55,295 bases of DNA from Ruminococcus sp. (GTDB taxonomy: Bacteria > Bacillota > Clostridia > Oscillospirales > Ruminococcaceae), in NCBI GenBank assembly GCA_017437285.1, contig JAFSBM010000218.1, positions 1 to 55,295 on the forward strand. The letters run 5' to 3'. The position numbers and the translations under genes are program-made. This document shows, in pieces, positions 17,690 to 25,592 of this stretch. A model generated the notes under the pieces. That model had not been told where the DNA came from. It did not search any database and saw nothing but the letters and a program-made list of their open reading frames with translations. Positions within the stretch are counted from its first letter, which is position 1. Every line of letters starts with the position of its first letter.

Positions 17690-17890
17690 TTTTCAACAGG
17701 TTCAGGTTATTTGTGATAAGCTAAGAAAAGTTATGATAAGTTAAGCTAAGAAAAAGCAAAATAAGATATAAGATAAGTATTATAAATATAGTCGTAGTAG
17801 TAGGGGCTGTTGAAAAGTTAGTATGTCCGATTTTATCCGAAATTCAGCCAAAAGCTCGTCCACAATCAGTTGTTGTTAAATTGTGGGGAA
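17690..17890. other. oriC: Candidate oriC unwinding region (incC-like) between dnaA and dnaN
   Basis: An AT-rich purine-biased tract (17712-17790; repeated GATAAG/CTAAG) runs into TAG-TCG-TAG-TAG-TAG (17789-17803), then GGGC, then TGTTGAAAA (17808-17816). AT-rich DNA, DnaA-trios (TAG), a GC clamp and a DnaA box in that order is the B. subtilis basal unwinding layout, also located between dnaA and dnaN. Other box-like 9-mers: TTTTCAACA 17690-17698, TCGTCCACA 17856-17864, TGTGGGGAA 17882-17890. Confidence 0.65.
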
Positions 17891-18030
17891 TGTTTGGAAT
17901 TTTTTTTCACGGAAAATTTTTGTCGAAAGAGTTGAGAATTGTGGAGTTGAAGTTTAAGAAAAGTGGAAAATTCTGTTGAATTGCGATTTTATGGTAATTT
18001 TTTTAATATAATTACTGACAGGCTGTGAAA

Positions 18031-18254
18031 TGTTGAAAAGTTCATGCCGTTGAAAAGCGGGGAAATCTGTTTTTGCTCATTGGGGAATTTTTCTGATTAT
18101 ACCGTAGGTGAATGATATTTTTAGTTTTCCACCGAGTTTTAAACAGAGTGTTGAAAACTCGGTGGAAAGACCGGTTTTCAACAATTCCAACATTAAAACA
18201 GCGTGGGAAATTTGTTAATTTCCATTTGAAAGCTTTCAACAGGATTGTTGAAAT
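18031..18254. other. Box-rich half of the dnaA-dnaN gap with a 15-bp perfect hairpin
   Basis: TGTTGAAAA at 18031-18039 and 18149-18157, TTTTCAACA at 18175-18183, and one-mismatch forms at 18233-18241 and 18246-18254. A perfect inverted repeat TTTCCACCGAGTTTT (18126-18140) and its complement (18154-18168) enclose a 13-base loop containing the start of one box. It could be the dnaA terminator, although the T-run is short, or an origin structure. Confidence 0.55.
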
Positions 18255-18289
18255 TACGGTGTCGATTATTCTTAAGGGGTTCCCTTAAA

Positions 18290-19663
18290 TCAACCCTTGC
18301 TCTTGTCACGGATATTCTTGATAATATCGTTTACGAGATTGCTGAGATTCTGGTCTTTTTCGATTGAAGCCGTAATGCTGTTTACGGAATAAACGATAGT
18401 AGAATGGTCACGTCCGCCGAATTCAGTACCGATTGAAGCCAGCGGCATATCAGTAATTTCACGGACTATGTAAATAGCCACCTTACGGGCAATTGAAATC
18501 TGCTGTGAACGCTTATTTGAACGGAGGTCATCGGGAGTTACGCCGTAAACTGTGGATACCTCGCTGATAATTTTTTCAACAGTAATCGGAATAGGCTGTT
18601 CGTCTGTGAGAACATCACGGATAACGCTCTGTGCCATTGAAATTGTAATGGGGCTTCCTGCGAAGTGGTTGAGCGCTTTAAGACGAAGAACTGCACCTTC
18701 AAGCTGACGGATATTGGATTTAAGGCGGTTTGCCATAAATTCGGATACCTCAGCAGGCATTTTGAGATTTAAAAGTTCGCTTTTTCTTGTAATAATTGCA
18801 AGTCTTGTTTCGAAATCGGGAGCAGAAATATCTGCAATAAGTCCGCCCTCAAAACGTGTACGCAGACGAGCTTCAAGGGTAATAAGCTCCTTTGGAGGCT
18901 TATCAGATGTAATTACAATCTGCTTTCCCTCCTGATGAAGCTTGTAGAATGTGTGGAAAAATTCCTCCTGCATACGCTCTTTTCCTGCAAAGAACTGAAT
19001 ATCGTCAATGAGGAGAACGTCGGCATTTCTGTATTTTTCGTGGAAATCAGAAATCTGATTTTTCTGAATAGCAGCGATAAGGTCGTTTCCGAAAGTTTCG
19101 CTTGTGATGTAAACGATGTTGTATTCGGGTCGTCTTTCTCTTACCTCATTTGCGATAGCTGTGATAAGGTGAGTTTTGCCCATTCCTGACGGACCGTAGA
19201 TAAACAGCGGATTATAGCCTGAAACGTCGTTTTCACCGCAATTTTTTGCAACTGACTTAGAGCAGGCAAGGGCAAAGCTGTTTGAGGGACCCTCAATAAA
19301 TGTATCGAAAGTGTAGTCATAGTTTGCGAATTTGTATGACTGTTCAAGTTCTGCATTTTTCTTTTCAAGCTCCTCAGCAGTGGGAATCTGAGCAGTTGGT
19401 GCAGTTGTATTTGATGCTACGTTGATTATAATATTTATGTTAAGACCGAGCATTTCGAAAAATGCCTCTTTAAGTGTTTCAGCGTATTTGTTCATAACGA
19501 TATCCTGCTGGAATTCAGTAAGAACGCTAAAAACAGCATTTTCACCGTCAAAGCTGACAGGAGTCAGTGGGTTGAGCCATGTAGTAATGGCTACATTTGG
19601 GACTTTTTTATTTTCCAGGCAATAATTTTTTACGCTGTCGAATAATTCAGTAAAGGAATTCAT
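18290..19663 (-). CDS. dnaA: Chromosomal replication initiator DnaA
   Basis: DnaA binds origin boxes and melts DNA. The 457-residue protein has the N-terminal interaction domain (about 1-85), a linker, the AAA+ domain with Walker A GPSGMGKTH (about 160), Walker B VLLIDDIQFFAGKE (about 222), and the box VIII arginine region (RLKSNIRQLEGAV). The C-terminal domain IV has REITDMPLASIGTEFGGRDHSTIVYS (about 405-430) with the standard DHS/T base-contact motif, so it should recognise ordinary TTATCCACA-type boxes. The start has GGAGG 7 bases upstream. It is divergent from rpmH across the origin. Confidence 0.97.
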   Translation of the reverse strand: MNSFTELFDSVKNYCLENKKVPNVAITTWLNPLTPVSFDGENAVFSVLTEFQQDIVMNKYAETLKEAFFEMLGLNINIIINVASNTTAPTAQIPTAEELEKKNAELEQSYKFANYDYTFDTFIEGPSNSFALACSKSVAKNCGENDVSGYNPLFIYGPSGMGKTHLITAIANEVRERRPEYNIVYITSETFGNDLIAAIQKNQISDFHEKYRNADVLLIDDIQFFAGKERMQEEFFHTFYKLHQEGKQIVITSDKPPKELITLEARLRTRFEGGLIADISAPDFETRLAIITRKSELLNLKMPAEVSEFMANRLKSNIRQLEGAVLRLKALNHFAGSPITISMAQSVIRDVLTDEQPIPITVEKIISEVSTVYGVTPDDLRSNKRSQQISIARKVAIYIVREITDMPLASIGTEFGGRDHSTIVYSVNSITASIEKDQNLSNLVNDIIKNIRDKSKG

Positions 19664-19745
19664 TTTTAACCTCCATATAAAAAATAGTCGGGAGTAGCGG
19701 AGATTTATGCAAAAAAACGATACTCCCCTATAATAATATACTTAT

Positions 19746-19774
19746 ATTATAACATAAGACTGTTGAAAAAGCAA
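19746..19774 (-). promoter_or_regulatory. dnaA promoter containing a TGTTGAAAA box
   Basis: On the minus strand, TTGCTT (19774-19769) and TATAAT (19751-19746) are separated by 17 bp. The 9-mer TGTTGAAAA (19761-19769) fills part of the spacer, as expected for autorepression if it is a DnaA box. The 5' leader also has a GGGAGTA...TACTCCC stem (19690-19727). Confidence 0.65.
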
Positions 19775-19998
19775 GGGATAAACTGAAAAAATGTAGAGAA
19801 AAAAAGCGGGATTTCCACATGGGATTTGACAGATTGTTGAAAAAGGTGTTGAAAGAGTTGGTTTAGTTGAAAAAACAGGTCGAATAACGGTATATTTGGA
19901 AGAATTAGTGTGTTGAAAGTGTGAAATACAACAGGTTTTCAACATAGTTTTTCAACTTTTCAACAGCCTGTGGATAAATAAAGGGGGAGTTTTCAACT
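19761..19998. other. oriC: Origin-side DnaA-box cluster upstream of dnaA (incAB-like)
   Basis: One consensus DnaA box TGTGGATAA (19969-19977) sits among TGTTGAAAA (19761-19769, 19835-19843), TGTTGAAAG (19847-19855, 19911-19919), TTTTCAACA (19936-19944, 19957-19965) and TTTTCAACT (19949-19957, 19990-19998). Several are packed edge to edge. Gene strands diverge here (dnaA leftward, rpmH rightward), as at Firmicutes origins. Confidence 0.75.
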
Positions 19999-20010
19999 TT
20001 TTTTTACATT

Positions 20011-20063
20011 TGTTAGTTGTTAGCTTTTTTAAAGCTATTAGCCGTTAGCCTTTAGCTGTTAGC
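20011..20063. repeat. Heptad repeat array, TTAGC type, next to oriC
   Basis: TGTTAGT, TGTTAGC, an 11-base break, then TATTAGC, CGTTAGC, CTTTAGC, TGTTAGC. It is the reverse complement of the GCTAAxG family. Confidence 0.85.
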
Positions 20064-20086
20064 TTTTTGGACGGCAGATATATTTC

Positions 20087-20110
20087 GTAGGGGCGGATAT
20101 TATCCGCCCG
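20087..20110 (+). repeat. REP element, GGGCGG type
   Basis: GTAG followed by GGGCGGATATTATCCGCCC and G; identical to the copies in the RAYT gene apart from the first base. Confidence 0.9.
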
Positions 20111-20164
20111 CAATTTCGGTACGAAATTTATAATAAATTATTCGAATCTGATATTTTATTTAAC

Positions 20165-20189
20165 GGACACAGCACGCTGTGTCCCTACA
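20165..20189 (-). repeat. REP element, second palindrome type, inverted partner
   Basis: The plus strand reads GGACACAGCACGCTGTGTCC then CTACA, so on the minus strand it has the same TGTAGG head with a different palindrome. With the copy at 20087 it forms a head-out pair 54 bp apart. Confidence 0.85.
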
Positions 20190-20276
20190 AATTAAATCAT
20201 CATACATAAGAAGAACGGCAGAAAAATTTCTACCGTCAATAAATTCTTAATTAATCCACAGTTCCCAAAAAAAGCT

Positions 20277-20593
20277 AATACATTGTAATATCTTAAACTT
20301 TACTTTTTTCTAGTTAAATAAATACAAAAGGGTGATTTATCACCAGAGAGGAACACCTACGGGGCAAAAGGGAGGGAAAAAGAAAACTGGCACAAAAGTC
20401 GTGCGGGGTACCCCCGCTGGTGATTTGGTCTACACAAAATTTTTCATTAGTACAGAATATTGTATCTAAAGTAATATAACATTAGAACAAGATGTCAGCG
20501 GCGACTCGCCGCACTCCCTTTTTCCCCTACGTTTTTCCTCTCTGGGCTCTCCTTTCCCTTTCCCCTTTTTCCCTCCCTTTGCTGACTTTTGAT
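20277..20593. repeat. Large hairpin repeat element, copy 2, with expanded loop
   Basis: Positions 20277-20400 are the reverse complement of 67-188, and 20516-20574 the reverse complement of about 1-57. The hairpin arms are at about 20343-20380 and 20513-20545. Unlike copy 1, the loop holds a 114-bp extra block (20401-20514). A 71-codon minus-strand frame here (20466-20681) is mostly Lys/Arg/Glu from the purine tract and is not called as a gene. Confidence 0.82.
20401..20514. mobile_element. 114-bp insert in the loop of the hairpin element
   Basis: The block starts GTGCGG and ends CCGCAC (6-bp inverted ends). Just inside each end is a small palindrome: GCGGGGTACCCCCGC-like at 20403-20417 and GCGGCGACTCGCCGC at 20499-20512. 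Copy 1 has about 10 unrelated bases at this point. No coding capacity is seen. Confidence 0.5.
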
Positions 20594-20705
20594 GAGAGAG
20601 GATTTGAATAAGAAAAAGGCAAGTCTTTTTCTTCGTGTCAATTAGTCTTTTCAAATGAGTTTCATTTAAGTCCTCTGCCATTTGTTTTTAAAAATTTCTT
20701 TTTAT

Positions 20706-20765
20706 GCTAACAGCTAATGGCTAATGGCTAACAGCTTTAAAAAGGCTAAAAGCTAATGGCTAATG
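20706..20765. repeat. Heptad repeat array, GCTAATG type, before rpmH
   Basis: GCTAACA, GCTAATG, GCTAATG, GCTAACA, an 11-base break starting GCTTTAA, then GCTAAAA, GCTAATG, GCTAATG. Confidence 0.87.
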
Positions 20766-20846
20766 TCCGAATTGCTAAAAGAGTATAAAAAAATAAGGGT
20801 ATAACTGTTGAAAATAATCAAAATTGAAAAAAATCTCCAAAAGCCC

Positions 20847-20875
20847 TTGACATATCGGCGTTTTTGAAGTATAAT
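20847..20875 (+). promoter_or_regulatory. Promoter of rpmH
   Basis: Perfect TTGACA (20847-20852) and TATAAT (20870-20875) with a 17-bp spacer. It would drive rpmH and possibly the genes beyond its terminator. Confidence 0.9.
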
Positions 20876-20942
20876 TCTAAAGTGTAATATGTAAATAAGA
20901 GCGTAAAGCTCTTTTAGTTAACACTGAGAGGAGGATATCAGA

Positions 20943-21077
20943 ATGAAAAGAACATATCAGCCTAAGAAGCTCCACAGAAAGAAGGAGCATGGCTTCATGA
21001 AGAGAATGGCTACTAAGAACGGCAGAAAGGTTTTAGCTCGTAGAAGATCTAAGGGCAGAGCAAGATTAACTCACTGA
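20943..21077 (+). CDS. rpmH: 50S ribosomal protein L34
   Basis: L34 is a small, very basic protein of the large ribosomal subunit. The 44-codon frame begins [19 protein letters not shown] and ends with an Arg/Lys-rich tail ([10 protein letters not shown]), matching the family over its whole length. A GAGAGGAGG site lies just upstream and a perfect terminator follows at 21085. As in most bacteria it faces away from dnaA and precedes rnpA. Confidence 0.97.
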   Translation: MKRTYQPKKLHRKKEHGFMKRMATKNGRKVLARRRSKGRARLTH

Positions 21078-21084
21078 CGACGCT

Positions 21085-21116
21085 GACCACAAAAATACGT
21101 TTTTGTGGTCTTTTTT
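21085..21116 (+). terminator. Terminator or attenuator between rpmH and rnpA
   Basis: GACCACAAAAA pairs perfectly with TTTTTGTGGTC around a 4-base loop, followed by six T residues. It probably lowers rnpA expression relative to rpmH. Confidence 0.9.
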
Positions 21117-21185
21117 ATTATTGCTTCACAAGTTTAAAAATAAAATATCAGTTGGTGGAGCAGTTGTTCCCTGTGGAGGTTTGTT

Positions 21186-21539
21186 ATGCTTTATACCGTT
21201 GTTATGAGGGAAAATAAGGATTTCCTCAATATGTACAAAAAAGGCAGATATATTACTTCTAAATACTCCGTTATATATGTAAAGCCTAATAATCGTCCCT
21301 TTAATCGTTTTGGCATAACAGCAGGGAAAAAAATCGGAAACGCAGTTGCCCGTAACCGTGCCAAAAGGCTTATCCGCCTTGCATATCAGAAAGCAGAAGT
21401 TAAACTTCCTGTTGGTATTGATATTGTAATTGTGGCAAGAAGCGGAATTCTCGGTATAAAATCCGACGAATACTGCGGTTATTTCAACAAATACGGCATA
21501 AATGAAATTGAAAAGGCTGTTAAAAAAAGCAGTAAGTAA
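21186..21539 (+). CDS. rnpA: Ribonuclease P protein component
   Basis: RnpA is the protein cofactor of RNase P, which matures tRNA 5' ends. The 117-residue protein has the basic signature [27 protein letters not shown] (about 41-68), the RNR-type motif included, and the usual VIVARSG segment. The start MLYTVV, with GGAGG 6 bases upstream, agrees with the family. It ends 2 bases before yidD. Confidence 0.95.
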   Translation: MLYTVVMRENKDFLNMYKKGRYITSKYSVIYVKPNNRPFNRFGITAGKKIGNAVARNRAKRLIRLAYQKAEVKLPVGIDIVIVARSGILGIKSDEYCGYFNKYGINEIEKAVKKSSK

Positions 21540-21541
21540 TT

Positions 21542-21862
21542 ATGAAATTTATAGCCCTTGCTTTGATTAAGTTTTACAGGAAATTCATTTCTCCCCTTTT
21601 TCCACCGGTTTGCAAATATTACCCCACTTGCAGCTGTTATGCTATGAGAGCCTTTGAAAAATTCGGATTTTTCCGTGGAACGGCTCTGACGGTGTGGCGT
21701 ATTCTTCGGTGCAATCCATGGTCTATGGGCGGAATTGACCACGTTCCCGAAAAATTCACATTCAAGGTGAAAAAAATTGATTACAGACAGCTTCATTCGG
21801 AGGCTGACACAGCAGAAGAAAAGAATGGTAACGGGGAAATTTCCTCGGATTTACCTGTATAG
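21542..21862 (+). CDS. yidD: Membrane protein insertion efficiency factor YidD
   Basis: The 106-residue protein has the YidD motif set: [25 protein letters not shown] (4-28), [14 protein letters not shown] and [18 protein letters not shown] (about 56-73). YidD is a peripheral membrane protein that aids insertion by YidC. The C-terminal 30 residues are polar and not conserved. The stop codon overlaps the yidC ribosome-binding site, so the two are probably coupled. Confidence 0.93.
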   Translation: MKFIALALIKFYRKFISPLFPPVCKYYPTCSCYAMRAFEKFGFFRGTALTVWRILRCNPWSMGGIDHVPEKFTFKVKKIDYRQLHSEADTAEEKNGNGEISSDLPV

Positions 21863-21873
21863 GAGAATTGAAA

Positions 21874-23034
21874 TTGAATTTTATCTATGAATTAATCGGT
21901 GTTCCTTTGGGATACCTCATGAGCCTTATTTACAACATAGTTCCAAACTATGCAATCGCAATTATTTTGTTCACATTGGTAACTAAGCTGCTGCTTTTCC
22001 CTTTCAACTACAAGACGCAGAAAAATGCGGCAAGAATGCAGCTTTTGCAGCCGAAGCTGAATAAACTCCAGAAAAGCTTTGCAAATAATCCTACACGTTT
22101 ACAGGAAGAACAGAACAAGCTTTATCAGGAGGAGGGCGTTAACCCAATGGGTTCCTGCCTGCCTGCATTTATTCAGATGTTCCTGCTCTTTGGTGTTATT
22201 GATGTTGTTTACAAGCCTATCAAGCACGTTCTCCGTCTTTCAAAAAGTGTGAGAATGGCGGCTGTTGAAAAGGCTTCCGAACTTGCTATGCAGTTCAAGG
22301 ACGTTAATGAGGGTAAGGCTATTGCTTCAAATAATCTCCGTCACGAACTTCTTACAATGGAAGTTTTTGATAAGCATCCTGAGGAATTCAGAAATATCGG
22401 CGAAAGCTTTTCAGAGCTTCTCAGAGAATTTTCTGAAAACTTCACTATATTCGGGGCAAACCTCGGTAAAACCCCTACACTCCACCCCGAAACATGGGAT
22501 AAAGAGGCAATTATCCTCTGTGCAATTCCTTTCCTTGCAGGTCTTTCCCAGCTTCTCGTAAGCTTTTATTCAATGTATCATCAGAAAAAGACAAATACCA
22601 ATCCACAGGCTGGCGGCGGCTGTATGACAGCTATGATGCTTTTCTCCCCTGTAATGTCAATTTGGATTGGTTTCGGAGTTCCTGCCGGTGTTGGTTTCTA
22701 CTGGATTTGGTCATCTGTTTTCTCATTCCTTGTATCACTTGGACTTAATTGCTATTTCACACATGACAGAATTGTTGTCATGAATGAAAAGGAAAAGGAA
22801 AAAGCACGTATTTACGCTGAAAAGCACCCCGAAAAGAAAACTTTTATGCAGAAAATGTTAGAGCAGCAGGCTGCTCTTGAAAATCAGAACGGCGGCACAT
22901 CTAATTCAGGCGAAAAGATGTCACGTTCTGAGCAGAATAAAGCGAATCGTAATGCCATTAATGATGCAAGACGCAGAATGGCTGAAAAATATGGCGATAT
23001 CTATGATGAATCGTACAGTGACGACGAAGAATAA
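21874..23034 (+). CDS. yidC: Membrane protein insertase YidC/SpoIIIJ
   Basis: YidC inserts and folds inner-membrane proteins with or without Sec. This Gram-positive-type protein (about 386 residues) has five membrane segments, with the OxaA core from ALAIILFTLVTKLLLFPFNYK-like residues near 27 to about 300, an extracellular expanded loop (about 110-190), and a basic C-terminal tail. Two TTG codons are possible: 21868 is only 2 bases from the AGGAG site, whereas 21874 is 8 bases away and gives the family start MNFIYELIGVPLGYLM, so 21874 is chosen. Confidence 0.9.
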   Translation: MNFIYELIGVPLGYLMSLIYNIVPNYAIAIILFTLVTKLLLFPFNYKTQKNAARMQLLQPKLNKLQKSFANNPTRLQEEQNKLYQEEGVNPMGSCLPAFIQMFLLFGVIDVVYKPIKHVLRLSKSVRMAAVEKASELAMQFKDVNEGKAIASNNLRHELLTMEVFDKHPEEFRNIGESFSELLREFSENFTIFGANLGKTPTLHPETWDKEAIILCAIPFLAGLSQLLVSFYSMYHQKKTNTNPQAGGGCMTAMMLFSPVMSIWIGFGVPAGVGFYWIWSSVFSFLVSLGLNCYFTHDRIVVMNEKEKEKARIYAEKHPEKKTFMQKMLEQQAALENQNGGTSNSGEKMSRSEQNKANRNAINDARRRMAEKYGDIYDESYSDDEE

Positions 23035-23052
23035 TTTTAAGGAGGTATTAAA

Positions 23053-24129
23053 ATGACTGAATTATTTACAGCGAAAACCGTTGAAGAAGCTAAAGCTTTA
23101 GCGGTTCAGAAATTCGGAAAAAACGAAAGCGAAATCAAGTTTGAGATAATTAATGAAGGCAAAAAAGGATTTCTTGGAATCGGTGCTGTTGATGCACAGG
23201 TAAAGGCAACTGTGGCAGACGCTCCAAAGCCTCTCAAGCCTGTTGCACCGGTTGTCAAGGAGGAAGTAAAGGCTGTTGAAACTCCCGCAGCTGTAGAAAT
23301 TCCTGAGCCTGTTGTGCTTTCCGAAGAAGTTAAGGCAGTTGAGGAAGCTGCACCTGCTGAGGCAGTTGTAGAGGCTGCTCCTGTTATTGAAGCTGAGCCT
23401 GTTGTTGAGGCAAAGGAAGAAGAAGTTGAGTTTTCACTTGACGATTTCACAGTAATTGAGGACGAGGCACTTATTAACCCTAAGGTTAAGATTGCAAGAG
23501 ATTACATTATCAGCATTTTCAATGCTATGGGAATTGATGCAACTTACGTTATTTATCAGAATGAAACAGGTGCAGTAATTGATATCCAGAGCGATAATAA
23601 CGGTACAATTATTGGCAGACGTGGCGAAACTCTTGATTCAATCCAGTATCTCTGCTCAATTATCGCAAACAAGGGCGATAAGGACTATTTCAGAATTACA
23701 ATTGATTGTCTTGGATACAGAAAAAAGAGAAAGGAAACACTTGAGCAGCTTGCAGCTAAGGTTGCAAAGTCCGTTATCAGAACAGGACGTTCACAGCAGC
23801 TTGAGCCTATGAATCCTTATGAAAGACGAGTAATTCACTCTGCTGTATCAAAGATTGAGGGTGCTGAATCACGTTCAGTTGGTGAGGAGCCTTACAGAAA
23901 GATTATTATTTCTTCCACAAATCCCAGAAATAACCGCAATAACGGCGGCAGAGGAAAAGGTCCTCGCCGTGATGACAGACGTGGCAGAAACGGTGGCAGA
24001 AATAACAACCGTCGTGAGAATTTTGAGGCAAAGGCAATTGACCTTTCAACATCATTTGAAAAGGATTACAAGAAGCCAAAGCCTGAGGATTCAATGGAAG
24101 GCGGACTTTACGGAAAAATTGAATTTTAA
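23053..24129 (+). CDS. jag: RNA-binding protein Jag/KhpB
   Basis: Jag (KhpB/EloR) is a KH-R3H RNA-binding protein tied to cell elongation. The 358-residue protein has the Jag-N domain (LFTAKTVEEAKALAVQKFG...KKGFLGIGAVDAQV, 4-55), a long Ala/Glu/Val/Pro-rich linker (about 60-135), a KH domain (NGTIIGRRGETLDSIQYL, about 180-197), the R3H motif PYERRVIHSAV (about 256) and an unusual Arg/Gly/Asn-rich tail (about 295-325) like RGG boxes. Typical Jag proteins are about 200-250 residues; the linker and tail account for the extra length. GGAGG precedes the start. Confidence 0.93.
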   Translation: MTELFTAKTVEEAKALAVQKFGKNESEIKFEIINEGKKGFLGIGAVDAQVKATVADAPKPLKPVAPVVKEEVKAVETPAAVEIPEPVVLSEEVKAVEEAAPAEAVVEAAPVIEAEPVVEAKEEEVEFSLDDFTVIEDEALINPKVKIARDYIISIFNAMGIDATYVIYQNETGAVIDIQSDNNGTIIGRRGETLDSIQYLCSIIANKGDKDYFRITIDCLGYRKKRKETLEQLAAKVAKSVIRTGRSQQLEPMNPYERRVIHSAVSKIEGAESRSVGEEPYRKIIISSTNPRNNRNNGGRGKGPRRDDRRGRNGGRNNNRRENFEAKAIDLSTSFEKDYKKPKPEDSMEGGLYGKIEF

Positions 24130-24135
24130 GAAAAA

Positions 24136-24172
24136 GGGCTGTTGCAGGTTGACTTGTGACAGCCCTTTACAG
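24136..24172 (+). terminator. Weak terminator-like hairpin between jag and mnmE
   Basis: AGGGCTGTTGCA pairs with TGTGACAGCCCT (imperfect), followed only by TTTACAG. The mnmE ribosome-binding site follows directly, so it may be an attenuator. Confidence 0.5.
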
Positions 24173-24182
24173 GAGATAGATT

Positions 24183-25544
24183 ATGGGAACTATTGCTGCG
24201 GTTTCGACACCGAATGCAGTTGGCGGAATTGCCGTTATACGCATTTCTGGAGATGACGCCATTGCTGTTGCGGAGAAAATTTTCAAGCCCTTTGGCGGAA
24301 AAAAAGTTGCAGAAATGGAAGGGTATACCTGCGCTTATGGTATTGCCCACGATAACGGTCAGCGGATTGATGATTGCGTGCTGACGATTTTTAAAGCTCC
24401 TCACAGCTATACAGGCGAGGATACAGCTGAACTTTCCTGTCACGGCGGATTGTATGTATCGAGAAAAATTCTTCGTGCGGCATTGAAAAATGGTGCGGTT
24501 ACAGCTGAGGCAGGAGAATTCACGAAAAGGGCATTTCTCAACGGAAAGCTTGACTTAACCCAGGCTGAGGCGGTAATGGATGTAATTTCAGCAAAGAGCG
24601 AATTGGAGCTGAAAATGGCTGAAAATCTCCGTGAGGGAGCAGTTTTCAAGGCTGTGAGAAAATGCTCTGACAGGCTGATGAAGCTGCTGGCAGGACTGGC
24701 AGTATGGGCAGATTATCCCGACGAGGATATACCTGAGGTTGAGCCTGATGTTCTGATGTCGGAACTTGAAGCAGTCAAGGCTGATTTAAGCGGACTGACC
24801 GCCGATTACGACAGAGGAAGAATTGTTCGTGAGGGCGTTTCTACTGCTATTGTAGGCAGACCAAACGTGGGAAAATCCACACTTTTCAACTGTTTAAGCG
24901 GCTGCGAAAGAAGTATTGTAACTAATATTGCAGGTACAACCCGTGATGTCGTTGAGGAGTCTGTTTCCCTTGGTGATATTACTCTGAGGCTTTCAGATAC
25001 TGCCGGTATTCGTGAAACTGAGGATATAATTGAGGGAATTGGAGTTAATATTGCTTGGAAAACCGTTGAGGCTTCGGAACTTGTACTTGCTGTTTTTGAC
25101 GGAAGTTGTCCGCTGTCGGAGGACGATTTTGAATTGGTTAATAAAATTAATAATAAAAAATGCGTTGCTGTGGTTAATAAATCAGATGAGGAAATGCTCC
25201 TTGACAGCAGTAAGTTGAAAGAAAATTTTCAACATATTGTATATATTTCCGCTAAGGAAAATCAGGGTATTTCCGAACTTGAAAAAGCTATAAAAGAATT
25301 ATTTGAGCTTAATTCCGATAGCTTTTCTTCTGCAACTGCCGCAAATGAGCGACAGAAATTGTGTATCGAAAATTCTTTGACTGCCGTTTCAGCGGCAATT
25401 GATGCTTTGAATTTCGGGGAAATGCTTGACGCTGTAAATGTACTTGTTGATGAGGCGGAACAATATCTGCTTGAGCTTACTGGTGAAAAAGTTACAAATG
25501 CAGTTGTAGATGAGGTTTTCTCAAGATTTTGCGTTGGAAAATAA
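24183..25544 (+). CDS. mnmE: tRNA modification GTPase MnmE
   Basis: With MnmG, MnmE makes the 5-carboxymethylaminomethyl modification of wobble U34 in tRNA. The 453-residue protein has the N-terminal tetrahydrofolate-binding domain (TIAAVSTPNAVGGIAVIRISG), the G domain with GRPNVGKSTLFN (about 225), TTRDV, DTAGIRET (about 275) and NKSD (about 340), and the C-terminal FCVGK ending with the essential Cys. A parS site lies between it and mnmG. Confidence 0.97.
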   Translation: MGTIAAVSTPNAVGGIAVIRISGDDAIAVAEKIFKPFGGKKVAEMEGYTCAYGIAHDNGQRIDDCVLTIFKAPHSYTGEDTAELSCHGGLYVSRKILRAALKNGAVTAEAGEFTKRAFLNGKLDLTQAEAVMDVISAKSELELKMAENLREGAVFKAVRKCSDRLMKLLAGLAVWADYPDEDIPEVEPDVLMSELEAVKADLSGLTADYDRGRIVREGVSTAIVGRPNVGKSTLFNCLSGCERSIVTNIAGTTRDVVEESVSLGDITLRLSDTAGIRETEDIIEGIGVNIAWKTVEASELVLAVFDGSCPLSEDDFELVNKINNKKCVAVVNKSDEEMLLDSSKLKENFQHIVYISAKENQGISELEKAIKELFELNSDSFSSATAANERQKLCIENSLTAVSAAIDALNFGEMLDAVNVLVDEAEQYLLELTGEKVTNAVVDEVFSRFCVGK

Positions 25545-25560
25545 ATTATGTGGGACGAAA

Positions 25561-25576
25561 TGTTCCACGTGGAACA
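25561..25576. promoter_or_regulatory. parS site 1 (mnmE-mnmG gap)
   Basis: TGTTCCACGTGGAACA, a perfect 16-bp palindrome matching the Firmicutes ParB site except at the two symmetric C/G positions. Confidence 0.92.
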
Positions 25577-25592
25577 TTAACGAGGTGTTTCT

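Noticed and set aside
20466-20681. A 71-codon minus-strand open frame upstream of rpmH
   Set aside because: It translates a purine-rich hairpin repeat into Lys/Arg/Glu-rich sequence, has no family match I recognise, and the same tract is noncoding-like at the window start.
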